This document shows, in pieces, positions 31,917 to 64,000 of a DNA stretch of 64,000 nt (position 1 is its first letter; the number at the start of each line of letters is the position of its first letter). The position numbers and the translations under genes are program-made. The DNA comes from Okapia johnstoni (Eukaryota; Chordata; Mammalia; Artiodactyla; Giraffidae), in NCBI GenBank assembly GCA_024291935.2, contig CM044309.1:100899628-100963627 (forward strand), read 5' to 3'. The notes beneath the pieces were generated by a model. It was not told where the DNA came from, ran no database searches, and saw only the letters and a list, made by a program, of their open reading frames with translations.

Positions 31917-32661
31917 CAAATGTCTTTTGAAACTTACTGTGCACACTGCGGATCTGCTCATAGGAGAATTAGTCATGATTTCACTTCAGATGATGGTGAC
32001 ATTGTCATGTCTTTCATTACTTCACTCTCTTGATCATCTTCCTCAAGATAACCAGGAATGAGGGGGAAAGAAATTTCTAGAAAGGATTAAGTGCTAACCT
32101 TAGTAAAGAAGCAAAGTTGTCTCTGGAATATTGTAATCAACTCTTATTCCATCCACTATTCAAGAAATAAAGAAATATGATGTATCAAGTACAGTTGAAG
32201 CCCTTTGTGTTCCCTTCTCTTCCAACCTTCCTGATTTTGCTTTTTATTTTTACTACATATGGATACACAGACAGCACAATATGTTACAGTTATGCATGCT
32301 TTCCTTTTTTTTTAAACAGTGTGCTTCTGTGTAAGTATGTGTGTTTAAAGGCAAGCTATGCATGTTTAAACTTCCTTAAACTTTTTCTGCACTGAATGTT
32401 CTTTGGATTTACAATTGTGAGACACATAGTAAGTATAGATAGTTGACATGTACAGTTTAGAGAATAATGAAGTGAACACACACATGCTCTCCACCAAGCT
32501 TTGCAAAAGCCTCACCATTCTTGTGTATTCCTCCCCCAGAATCCCAACAGAAGGACTCACTGTCCTGTCTTTTGCAACAACTCTTCCCTTGCTTTTCTTC
32601 AGTTTTACCTCCCTGTGTCTGTTAAACACTGTATTTAGTTTTGTAGCTCTTTAAGCTTTCT

Positions 32662-32945
32662 ATTGGAGAAGGCAGTGGCACCCCACTCCAGTACTCTTGC
32701 CTGGAAAATCCCATGGGTGGAGGAGCCTGGTAGGCTTCAGTCTATGGGGTCAGTAAGAGTTGGACACGACTGAGCGACTTCACTTTCACTTTTCCCTTTC
32801 ATGCACTGGAGAAGGAAATGGCAACCCACTCCAGTATTCTTGCCTGGAGAATCCCAGGGATGGCGGAGCCTGGTGGGCTGCCATCTATGGGGTCACACAG
32901 AGTCGGACACGACTGAAGTGACTTAGCAGCAGCAGCAGCAGCAGC
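32662..32945 (+). repeat. Bov-A2 SINE with (CAG)n tail
   Basis: Dimeric Bov-A2; the CAG run at the right end has seven units. Short target-site duplication AAGCTYTC on both sides. Confidence 0.9.
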
Positions 32946-33089
32946 AAGCTCTCGATAAACATTCCATTCTGTATACTCTGTCACAACTGGCTTTAGTTTT
33001 TGCTGTGTTTTGGAGACATATCCTTGTTGATACATATAACGGTAATTCCTGGGTTTTCCCTGCTGTATGGTATGCTCCTATATGAATAA

Positions 33090-33650
33090 ATCATGATTTA
33101 TTCAGTCATTCTCCTGTTGATGAGTATTAGGTTATTTCTAATTCTTTTTCTATCACAAGCAATGCCTTTGTAGGTGATTGTCTTTATGCACATATAGTGG
33201 AGTTTTCTGTAGGCTGCAAGTTTCAGAGTGGAATTACTGGCTGAAGGACACATGCCACTTTGACTTTCTAGCTCTCACTACCTTGCTACCCAAAGCAGGT
33301 GTAGTAGTCCAAAGTCCAATAGCAGTATACTGGAGTTTCTTGGGCTCTAAATGCTCACTGACATTTTATACAGTGTTCGTTTTTGCCAACTTGATGATGG
33401 CTGTGAAATAGTGTCTCATCACAGTTACAATATGTATGTCCTGGATTAGGGCAGAGCTTCATTTAATAAGCTCCTCATGAAGAGAAAATCGCTCAGGTGT
33501 CCTCTCTGTGAAATGTCTGTTTAAATGGTCCATCCATTTTTCTGTTGCATGGTGTTCTTTATTCCTTTGAACCAGTCCTGTATAAACTCCAGATACACAC
33601 CCTTTATCAGTTACATGTTACGAACACCTTCCCCCATGGGGCCAATCTTT
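33090..33650 (-). repeat. L1M 3' fragment
   Basis: Antisense old L1 3' UTR text ('tgatgagtattaggttatttc', 'aatgcctttgtaggtgattg'). It continues on the other side of the L1-BT at 34441-34760. Confidence 0.6.
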
Positions 33651-33654
33651 TCAC

Positions 33655-34440
33655 ATTTTTTTTATTTACTTTTTAATTGAAGGATAATTGCTTTACAAAC
33701 TTTTGTTGTTTTCTGTCAAACCTCAACATGAATCAGCCATAGTTATACATATATCCCCTCCCTTTTGAGCCTCCCTCTCATGTCCCTCCCTATCCCACCC
33801 CTGTAGGTTGATACAGAGCCCCTGTTTGAGTTTCCTGAGCCATACAGCAAATTCCCCTTGGCTGTCTATTTTACATATGGTAATGTAAGTTTCCATGTTA
33901 CTCTTTCCATAAATCTCACTCTCTCCTCCCCTCTCCCCATGTCCACAAGTCTATTCTTTATGTCTGTTTTGCCATTGCTGCCCTGTAAGTAAATTTTTCA
34001 GTACAATTTTTCTAGATTCCATGTATATGCATTAGAGTATGATATCTATCTTTCTCTTTCTTACTTACTTCACTCTGTATATATACTAGGCTCTAGGTTC
34101 ATCCACCTCATTAGAATTGACTCAAATGCATTCCTTTTTATGGCTGAGTAATATGTACCACAACTTTCCCCATTCATCTTTTGATGGACATCTAGGTTGC
34201 TTCCATGTTCTAGCTGTTGTAAATAGTGCTGCATTGAACAATGGGATACATGTGTCTTTTTCAATTTTGGTTTCCTCAGGGTATATGCCTAGGAGTGGGA
34301 TTGTTGGGTCATATGGTGGCTTAATTCCTAGTTTTCTTAAGGTTTTTATCTTATTTTATATATTTTTATTTATTTTTTATATTTATTTATTTTATTCCTA
34401 GTTTCCCACGTAGGAAACTACATGGTATCGTCTTTCTTTA
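33655..34440 (-). repeat. L1-BT 3' end nested in L1M
   Basis: Antisense young bovine L1 with its T-rich end at 33655-33670. It includes the 3' UTR ('gttgatacagagcccctg') and the terminal part of the ORF2 region ('tttatggctgagtaatatgtacc'). Confidence 0.82.
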
Positions 34441-34790
34441 TGGCATCTTTTGATGTAGAGGAGCTTACATTTTCAGCTTGTTGAATTATCCATCTCTTCC
34501 TTAAGTGTTAGCACTTTTTGTATCTTGTTTAGAAACAAGGTCTCATCTTTTCCTGGATTCTAAAAGTTTTATGTTTAGGTCTTTAATTCATCTGACATTG
34601 ATTTGGTTAAACGGTGTCAAGTAGAGATTCCACTGTCTTTCTCTCCAAATGGATGACGGATTGTTCTGTCACCACGTATTGAAGAGCTTATTCTGTACCC
34701 ACTGATATGCAGTGCTTGCTGCATAACCCCAGTAACCCAGTGAGGTAGGTGTGTTTTTAAGTCTTTTTTTTTTTGGGGGGGGGGGGGTCT
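34441..34790 (-). repeat. L1M continuation and T/G homopolymer
   Basis: L1M resumes ('ttcatctgacattgatttggtt'). At 34766-34787 a T run passes directly into a 13-base G run. Confidence 0.6.
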
Positions 34791-35210
34791 CATCCTTAGT
34801 TTGCTCATTCCCTACTGTACCAGTCCAGCTTTCTCCTGGGCAGCACTGACATCTGCTCAGATGCTTCTCTGATTCTCAAACCCGTTTCTGGTTTTGGCCT
34901 CAGGGATTTCCCTCTCTTCCTGAGTTCAGTTCTGCATTTAAAGGGCATATACTTAGATTTGTTAGATTTTATCCAGTGTTTGTTTCTTTGCCTGTAGTGA
35001 GAGAGTTTTTTCAGACTATCTAGTTAATGATAACCTAACAATGGAAAGAGAAGTTGTCTAGCCGATCGCCAGAACCAAATATTTGTGATCATCTCAGTTT
35101 GAGGATACAAGGGAGAAAAAGCACAAAGTGCTTGCATATTGCATTTTTCCAACAAAAGAAAACTGACATTTTAAATAGCAATAATGTTTGAGTATATTTT
35201 GGTTAAAGTT

Positions 35211-35412
35211 AATCCCTCAGTCATGTCCCTTTGCAGCTCCCTGGACTGTAGACCACCAGGCTCTTCTGTCCATAGGATTCTCCAGGCAAGAATACTAGAG
35301 TGGTTTGCCATTTCCTCCTCCAGGGGATCTTCCCAACCCAGGGATCAAACCTGGGTCTCCAGTGTCTCCTGCACTGCAAGATACTTTACCCACTGAGCCA
35401 GGGGGAAGCCCC
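35211..35412 (-). repeat. Bov-tA SINE
   Basis: Antisense Bov-tA. The DNA around it (34790-35210, 35413-36228) holds no named element or gene. Confidence 0.83.
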
Positions 35413-36228
35413 ATAGTTTGGTTAAAACTTCACATTAAAAAAAATAGATATATGTATAAATCAGCAAAACCTGACCAAAACAATACTTAGATTTCCAAAG
35501 TAAAACAAAGCAATCGAGTCAAAAACAATCTGATGCTCATGCCAGTTACAGAAGGAATAAAGCCAATGTGATATAAAAGCTTTCGTCTCTTATGATACAG
35601 CCTTGTGAGGAAGACTGGGGAGAAATGTGTCCATTTTGATGGACGGCAGTGATGCAAAACCGTGTAAGCATCAGCACTATAGGCATAAACCACACAACGT
35701 GTCTCATTAGAGGTGAGAGAATTCGGGAACTCAAGACAGTGTCTGGCATGTAGTAAGCAGTGTGCGAGTGGTGGTTTAGTAAAAGTAAGGGGTGGAATTA
35801 CAACCGAATCATTAGGATGATGTGTCCCTATTCCCCCCCCTCACCCCACATCTAGGATACATGGGACCCACACAGCTGAGGTATGGTTCAGAAGAGAGTA
35901 ATTAACATTGTATCCATGTACAGCCAAACACATCCAGAGGTAGAAAAGGCCCTGTCCTCAGATTAGAGGTGGAAATTGAGAGAGGAAGGTATCATCCCTT
36001 TTTTGTTTATTAACAAAAAATACATCTTTATTTCCTTTAAGGTCTAGTGTTGTATGTTTTACTAGGGAAGATTTAAATGTTATTTCAGAAACTACTAGCA
36101 ACATACTCCATATTAAATCCACAGATTTAAGGGAAATACACTTTTCATTATTCATATAACTCACAAGAATGGGCTCAATTATTTGGTACTGTGACCTCTT
36201 CAAGACAAGGACCATATCTTTTTAATTC

Positions 36229-36340
36229 CTGATAGCTCAGCTGGTAAAGAATCTGCCTGCAATGCAAGAGACCTGCGTTCGATCCCTGGGTTGGGAACAT
36301 CCGCTAGAAAAGGGATAGGCTACCCACTCCAGTGTTCTTG
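36229..36340 (+). repeat. 3'-truncated Bov-tA
   Basis: First half of a Bov-tA, cut at 'cagtgttctt' where the next copy begins: a later Bov-tA landed in it or they recombined. Confidence 0.82.
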
Positions 36341-36537
36341 GGCTTCCCTTGTGGCTCAGCTGGTAAAGAATCTGCCTGCAATGCAGGAAACATGTGTTCG
36401 ATCCCTGAGTTGGGAAGATCCTCTGCAGAAGGGAAAGGCTACCCACTCCAGTATTCTGGCCTGGAGAATTCCATGGACTGTACAGTCCATGGGGTCACAA
36501 AGAGTCAGACACGACTGAGCAACTTTGACTTTCACTT
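36341..36537 (+). repeat. Bov-tA SINE
   Basis: Full-length sense Bov-tA directly abutting the truncated copy. Confidence 0.88.
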
Positions 36538-36837
36538 AGCATGAAGAGAATGTTTGGTGAGGATGAGCAGTAGGTGAATGCACTTTCATGAGATGGATTC
36601 CCAGGGCCATGTGTGGGATAGCAACACATCCCTCTCTTTCTGGAGGTACCCTCATTTTGACTTAACCAGGGTCTGAATCCACTTTCAGGGACCATGCATG
36701 CAATATGTTGACATATTCAACAATTATGTGGTGCCTTCCCATCACTCTGTGTTCAACAAGGGCAAAAGACATTAGGGAAGACATACAGATGACCAACAGG
36801 CACATGAAAAGATGCTCAAAATCACTAATCATCTGTG

Positions 36838-37055
36838 CTGTGCTAAGTCACTCAGTTGTGTCTGACTCTTTGTGACCCCATGGACTGTAGCCCACCAGGC
36901 TACCCTGTCCATGAGATTCTCCAGGCAAGAATACTGGAGTGGGTTGCCATTTTCTTCTCCAGGGGATCTTCCCGACCAAGGGATTTAACCTGCATCTCTT
37001 TTTGTCTCCTGCACCGGTAGGTGGGTTCTTTACCCCTAATGCCACCTGGAAAGCA
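36838..37055 (-). repeat. Bov-tA SINE
   Basis: Antisense Bov-tA about 300 bases from the sense copy at 36341, forming an inverted pair. Confidence 0.85.
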
Positions 37056-38310
37056 CTAATCATGACCTAATCATCACGAAAATGCACATCAAAACCACAA
37101 GATACCACCTCACACCTCTCAGAATGGCAGTTATGCAAAAGAAAACAAATAACAAGTTTTTATGAGAATGTGGAGAAAAGGGAACCCTGTGTACTGATGG
37201 TGGGAATGTGAATTGGTGCAGCCCCTATGGAAAACAGTATGGGGATTCCTCAAAAAAATTTAAAGTAGAAGTACCATATGATTAACCAGTTCCAGTCCTG
37301 GGTAGTTATCCTAAGAAAGCAAACACACACACTAATTAGAAAAGATATATGCACCCCTATGCAAACTGCAGTATTATTTACAATAGCCACGGTATGGAAG
37401 CAACCAAAGTGCCCGTCAATAGATGAATGGATAAAGAAAACATGCATATACCAACATGCAATGGAATATTACTCAGCCATAAAAAAGAAATCCTGCCACT
37501 GTGACAACGTGGATGGCCCTAGAGGGTATTAGGCTAAGTGAAATAAGTCAGACAGAGAAAGACAAGTACTGCATTTTACTTATATATGCAATCTACAAAA
37601 CAAATGAACAAAAAACAAGAGAAACAGAGTTATAGATACAGAGAATAAACAGGTGGTTGTCAGAGAGGAGGGAGGTAAAGGGAAGAAAGAAATAGAGGAA
37701 GGAGATTAAGAAGTACAAACTTCCAATTGCAAAGTAAATGAGTCATGGTTATGAAACGTAACAGTGTGGAGAATACAATCAACAACTATGTAGCATCTGT
37801 GTAGTGGCATATTGTAAGCAGACTTAGGGTGATCAGTTTGAAATGCTGGAAATATCAAATCACTATGTTGTGTAGCAAGAACTAACATACTGTTGTAGTT
37901 CAATTATACTTCTAAAACAAACTCACTTCACTCACTCATAAAAAGAGATCAGATTTGTGTTTATCAGAAGCAGGAATTGGAGGAAGGGGCAACTGGATCA
38001 AGGCAGTCAAAGAGGCACAAACTTCCAGTTATAAGATACATAAGTACTATGTCTATAATGTACAATGTGATAAATATGTAATTCACACTGCTGTATATTA
38101 TTTATGAAAGCTCTGCAGAGTAAATCGTGAGTTCTCTGCAAGAAAAAGGCACTTTTTTGCTTCTTCCATTTTGTATCTATATGAGATGATGTTCACTAAA
38201 CTTGGAAGTCCACTAAAACTTAATGTGACAATCACTTCTTAATGTATATAAATCAAATCATTATGCTGTATGCCTTAAAACTTATACCATGTTGCATATC
38301 AATTACCTGC

Positions 38311-38509
38311 ATGCTTCAGTTGTGTCCAGCTCTTTGCGACTCCATGGACTGTAGCCTGCCAGGCTCCTCTGTCCATGGGATTCTCTAGGCAAGAATACTG
38401 GAGGGGTTGCCATTTCCTTCTCCAGGGGATCTTCCAGGCCCAGAGATTGAACCCACGTCTCCTGCATTGGCAGGTGGGTTCTTAACCACTAGCGCCATCT
38501 GGGAAGCCC
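38311..38509 (-). repeat. Bov-tA SINE
   Basis: Antisense Bov-tA inside the L1 3' UTR. Confidence 0.86.
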
Positions 38510-38540
38510 ATAATACATAGTCAGAATCTCTATTTTTACA

Positions 38541-38736
38541 TGAAAGTGAAAGTTGTTCAGTCGTGTCCGACTCTTTGCAACCCCGTGGACTATACAGTCC
38601 ATGGAATTCTCCAGGCCAGAATACTAGAGTGAGTTGCTGTTCTCTTCTCCAGGGGATCTTCCCAACCCAAGGATCAAACCCAGGTCTCCCACATTGCAGG
38701 TGGATTCTTTACCAGCAGAGCCACTAAGGAAGCCCT
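38541..38736 (-). repeat. Bov-tA SINE
   Basis: Antisense Bov-tA of a different subtype, about 30 bases from the previous copy. Confidence 0.86.
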
Positions 38737-38799
38737 TATCAATTGTATCTCAATAAAACTGGAAGAAAAAATAAAGTATACAAGAGGATGAGTGTAGGC

Positions 38800-38905
38800 T
38801 CATGCAAATACTCCACCATTTTGTTGTACAAGGGTCTTGAGCATCTGCAGATTTTGGTGTTCACAAGGGGCTGACACCAACGGATAGCTGTACTGCAACT
38901 TGTAA
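38800..38905. mobile_element. Tigger/MER2-like fragment
   Basis: 'gggtcttgagcatctgcagattttggt' is characteristic of a pogo-type transposon end. Confidence 0.5.
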
Positions 38906-38921
38906 AATAAATAGGACAACA

Positions 38922-39122
38922 TGTGCTAATTTGCTACTGTTCTGTCCAACTTTGCGACCCCCCACCAGGCTCCTCTGTCCATGGGATTCTCCAGGCAAGA
39001 ATACTGGAGTGAGTCCGTGCCCTCCTCCAGGGGATCTTCCTGACCCAGGGATTGAACCCATGTGTCTTACATCTCCCACATTCGCAGGCAGATTCTTTAC
39101 CACTAGCACTGCCTAGGAAGCT
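38922..39122 (-). repeat. Bov-tA SINE near PSMA8 3' end
   Basis: Antisense Bov-tA with a small internal deletion, about 90 bases beyond the PSMA8 poly(A) signal on the gene strand. Confidence 0.83.
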
Positions 39123-39211
39123 CGCTTAAAAATTAGGCACTGACAAAAGTTTGGCACTTCACCAACACAAGGATATTTTTATCTAGAAATGCAACTCAAT
39201 ATTATATTCAG

Positions 39212-60560
<21,349 letters not shown>

Positions 60561-60637
60561 GCTGTGATCCTGGTATTGCTCCAGGATGGGGGTTGTGAAA
60601 ACTGTCTCAAACATTAGGGCTTAATAGTGAGAATAGG

Positions 60638-60868
60638 TCTTTCTCAAGTGGTGCACTGATGAAGAATCCTCCTGCCAATGCCCAAGGCACAGGAGACTCA
60701 GGTTCAATCCCTGGGTTGGGAAGATTTCCCTGGAGAAGGAAATAGCAACCCACTCCAGTTTTCTTGCCTGGAAAAATCCCATGGACAGAGGGGCATGGTG
60801 GACTACAGTCCATGGGGTTGCAACGAGTCAGACATGACTGAGCGCGCGTGCACACAGACACACACCCA
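60638..60868 (+). repeat. Bov-tA SINE upstream of PSMA8
   Basis: Sense Bov-tA starting about 265 bases upstream of the PSMA8 ATG, bounding the CpG-rich promoter. Tail has CA repeats. Confidence 0.86.
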
Positions 60869-61019
60869 GAATTTAGAAGATTGGGTATTTTTATTTTTCA
60901 AAAACCTGTTAGAGAACCAGTGATAAGTTAATTTTCAATCTCTTCTGTTTGGTTTCATAGTCTAAAATTTCCTTCTCTCGCTTCCCCTTCCTCCCTCGTT
61001 ATATTATACAGTATGTAAC

Positions 61020-61210
61020 TTTCTTTGATTTTAAGATAATTATAGATTCACAGGAAGTTACAGTTATAAAAGAGAGTGGGCTCTTGTACTCTCCATCTAC
61101 TTTGCCCAGTATGTTACATCATGCTAACGATAGTACAATATCAGAACCAGGAAATTGACATTGGTATAAAATAATTACATAGCTCTGACTGAAAGACATT
61201 TTGAAAGTGT
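61020..61210. repeat. L1M fragment
   Basis: 'aattatagattcacaggaagttac' and 'aaccaggaaattgacattgg' are ancient L1M text, same family as near 21100. The DNA from 61211 to 61480 is unassigned. Confidence 0.55.
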
Positions 61211-61482
61211 TACAGTGTGTTATAGCATATATTTCATAAATATAGCATTAAAATGTTGACAAGGATTCATCGACACATTCAGGGATTCACACTGACATTG
61301 CAAAGGACAGGGTGGCTTTGGGCAAGTATATTTCTCGTCATTAAAATAGTTTTATACTGATGGTGAAAAATAGTTTTCTGATCTGTAAAACAAGGATAAC
61401 AATAGTTATTTCAGAAGGTTGTTGTGAAGAGAAAATGAAATAATGTGTTACTGCCTGTAGGGCAGTGCCTAACAGATCGTTC

Positions 61483-62542
61483 AGCTCAGTTCAGTTCAGT
61501 TGCTCAGTTGTGTCAGACTCTGCAACCCCATGAACCGCAGCACACCAGGCCTCCCTGTCCTTCGCCAGCTCCTGGAGCTTGCTAAAATTCATGTCCATCA
61601 AGTTGGTGATGCCATCCAACCATCTCATCCTCTGTCCTCACCTTCTCCTCCTACCTTCAATCTTTCCCAACATCAGGGTCTTTTTTCCAGTGAGTCAGTT
61701 CTTCACTTTAGGTGGTCAGAGTATTGGAGTTTCAGCTTCAACATCAGTCCTGCCAATGAATATTCAGGACTGATTTCCTTTAGGATGGACTGGTTGGATC
61801 TCCTTGCAGTCCAAGGGACTCTCAAGAGTCTTCTCCAACACCACAGTTCAAAAGCATCAATTCTTTGGTGCTCAGCTTTCTTTATACTCCAACTCTCACA
61901 TCCATACATGACTACTGGAAAAACCATAGCTTTGACTAGACAGACCTTTGCTGGCAAAGTAATGTCTTTGCTTTTTAATATGCTGTCTAGGTTGGTCATA
62001 GCTTTTCTTCCAAGGAGCAAGCGTCTTTTAATTTCATGGCTGCAGTCACCATCTGCAGTGATTTGGGAGCCCAAGAAAATAAAGTCTGTCACTGCTTCCA
62101 TTGCTTCCCCATCTATTTGCCATGAAGTGATGGGACCAGCTGCCATGATCTTAGTTTTCTGAATGTTGAGCTTTAAGCCAACGTTTTCACTCTCCTCTTT
62201 CACCTTCATCAAGAAGCTCTTTTTAGTTCTTCTTTACTTTCTGCCATAAGCGTGGTATCATCTACATATCTGAGGTTACTGATATTTCTCCTGGCAATCT
62301 TGATTCCAGCTTGTGCTTCATCCAGCCTGGCATTTCCCATGATGTACTCTGTATATAAGTTAAATAAGCAGGGTGACAATATACAGCCTTGTATATTGGA
62401 CAATATACTCCTTTCCCGATTTGGAACCAGTCTGTTGCTCCATGTCCAGTTCTAACTGTTGCTTCCTGACCTGCATACAGATTTCTCAGGACGCAGATAA
62501 GGTTGTCTGGTATTCCCATCTCTTTAAGAATTTTCCACAGTT
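61483..62542 (-). repeat. BovB LINE 3' half (RT C-terminal part and tail)
   Basis: The minus strand reads BovB reverse transcriptase from MGIPDNLICVLRNLYAGQEA through the thumb/C-terminal region (LNIQKTKIMA, FIFLGSQITADG, WKLRRRLLL-like, YGCESW). It ends in the characteristic CTGAACTGAACTGAGCTGAAC tail at 61483. Few breaks, so relatively young. Confidence 0.92.
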
Positions 62543-63719
62543 AGCAAAAACAAGTCAGCAAAAACAAGACCAGGAGCTGACTGTGGCTCAGATCATGAAT
62601 GCCTTATTGCCAAATTCAGACTTAAATTGAAGAAAGTAGAGAAAACCACTAGACCATTCAGGTATGATCTAAATCAAATCCTTTACGATTATACACTGGA
62701 AGTGACAAATAGATTCAAGGGTTTAGATCTGATAGAGTGCCTGAAGAACTATGGATGGAGGTTCATGACACTGTACAGGAGGCAGTGATCAAAATCATCC
62801 CCAAGAAAAAGAAATGCAAAAAGGCAAAATTGTCTGAGGAGGCCTTACAAATAGCTAAGAAAAGAAAAGCTAAAGGCAAAGGAGAAAAGGAAAGATATAC
62901 CCATCTGAGTGAAGAGTTCCAAAGAATAGCAAGGAGAGATAAGAAATCCTTCCTCAGTGATCATTGCAAAGAAATAGAGGAAAACAAGAGAATGGGAAAG
63001 ACTAGAGATCTCTTCAAGAAAATTAGAAATACCAAGGAAACATTTCATGCAAAGATAGGCTCGATAAAGGACAGAAATAGTATGGACCTAACAGAAGCAG
63101 AAGCTATTAAGAAGAGGTGGCAAGAATACACAGAAGAACTGTACAAAAAAGATCTTCATAACCCAGATAACCATGATGGTGTGATCACTCACTTAGAGCC
63201 AGACATCCTGGAATGGGAAGTCAAGTGGGCCTTAGGAAGCATCACTATGAGCAAAGCTAGTGGAGGTGATGGAATTCCAGTTGAGTGATTTCAGATCCTA
63301 AAAGATGATGCTGTAAAGTGCTGCACTCAATATTCCAGCAAATTTGGAAAACTCAGCAGTGGCCACAGGACTGGAAAAGGTCAGTTTTCATTCCAATCCC
63401 AAAGAAGGATGATGCAAAGAACGTTCAAACTACCTCACAATTGCGCTCATCTCACATGCTAGCAAAGTAATGCTCAAAATCCTCCAAGCTAGGCTTCAAC
63501 AGTATGTGAACCATGAAATTCCAGAAGTTCAAGTTGGATTTAGAAAAGGCAGAGGAACCAGAGATCAAATTGCCAATATCCGCTGGATCATCGAAAAAGC
63601 AAGAGAGTTCCAGAAAACAATCTACTTCTGCTTTATCGACTACACCAAAACCTTTGACTGTGTGGATCACAACAAACTGGAAAATTCTTAAAGAGATGGG
63701 AGTACCCGACCACTTTAAC
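62543..63719 (+). repeat. BovB LINE 5' part, inverted relative to its 3' half
   Basis: The plus strand reads from the end of the endonuclease region into RT: SEEALQIAKKRKAKGKGEKE, LFKKIRNTKETFHAKIGSIK, SKASGGDGIPVE, then after frame breaks VQVGFRKGRGTRDQIANIRW and CFIDYTKTFDCVDHNKL. It stops exactly where the 3' half begins in the consensus, with ~45 bases shared. Confidence 0.92.
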
Positions 63720-64000
63720 TAACACAGGTAAGCACTTGAAAAATGATAACCATTGTTATTAATAATTGAGTTAAGTAAAAAGTTAAGATTATTCTATCAG
63801 AGAAAAATCAGGAAGTGTAAAAATGTAGCGTGAACCCATTTATATATTTTAAAAATGTACATGTGTATACATATGTATTTCTAAATCTACAGAAAAAAAG
63901 AGTGAAAGAACATACGTCAAGTCAACCAAATGGTTTTCTTTGCAAAAGGCCAAGGATTGGAAGGAGAATGGGGAGACATGGTAAGAAAAGAGAAGATATT
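63720..64000. other. Right edge, unassigned AT-rich sequence
   Basis: Sequence beyond the BovB insertion; no element or gene that I can name. Confidence 0.5.

Larger units (their letters stand above)
37064..38770 (+). repeat. L1 ORF2 end and 3' UTR, interrupted by two SINEs
   Basis: Starts in the 'gataccacctcacacctctcagaatgg' region of ORF2, continues through 'ggaatattactcagccataaaaaag' and a long 3' UTR, and ends near 'tctcaataaaactgg'. Bov-tA copies at 38311 and 38541 lie inside it. Confidence 0.8.

Noticed and set aside
60599..60606. AACTGTCT near the PSMA8 promoter as an A-MYB site
   Set aside because: A single short match about 230 bases from the ATG, without a second site or conservation evidence.
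62737..63288. 183-codon plus-strand frame as a host gene
   Set aside because: It is BovB (RTE) LINE coding sequence, part of the inverted 5' half of the insertion at 61483-63719.

Overview
This is mammalian nuclear DNA from a ruminant, most likely cattle or a close relative. BovB/RTE LINE pieces, several dozen Bov-tA and Bov-A2 SINEs, L1-BT 3' ends, CHR-type tRNA SINEs and a mariner MITE are diagnostic of Bovidae. Coding sequence is under 2 kb of the 64 kb. The rest is introns, one intergenic interval and layered transposable elements. There are no bacterial operons, CRISPR arrays or credible free-standing tRNA/rRNA genes.

Two protein genes are present, both on the minus strand. PSMA8, the germ-cell proteasome subunit alpha4s, is complete: seven coding exons from the ATG at 60372 to the stop at 39577. 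All junctions are GT-AG, the phases agree, and the predicted protein has 250 residues. A likely poly(A) signal lies at 39212-39217. TAF4B, a germ-cell-enriched TFIID subunit, is represented by its 5' end: promoter/CpG island at about 12370-13480, coding exon 1 (12450-12792), exon 2 (3543-3688) and exon 3 (1571-1678). The rest of the gene runs off the left edge. The order PSMA8 then TAF4B in the same direction matches what I know of human 18q11; cattle chromosome 24 is the inferred location.

Layout: 1-13.3 kb is TAF4B exons 1-3 and introns, with intron 1 filled by old L1 and a mariner MITE. 13.3-39.2 kb is intergenic: Bov-tA clusters, a Tigger-like DNA transposon nested in an old L1M, a BovB 3' fragment, L1-BT nested in L1M and a possible LTR. 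39.2-60.6 kb is PSMA8; its 9 kb intron 1 holds a broken KRAB zinc-finger-like pseudogene, SINE inverted pairs and an L1 3' end with a G-rich tract. 60.6-64 kb lies upstream of PSMA8 and holds a 5'-inverted BovB insertion.

I found no convincing new gene system. The items most worth checking are: a compound duplication at 19210-19644 built from two distant neighbours; a duplicated Tigger/SINE junction at 20290-20630; the twin-primed BovB; SINE foldbacks, one inside the PSMA8 primary transcript; and the TAF4B promoter, with a perfect CRE, CCAAT and TATA box and a short upstream ORF ending 13 nt before the start codon. Repeat family names are from recognition by eye, and repeat boundaries are good to roughly 5-20 bases except where target-site duplications are given.
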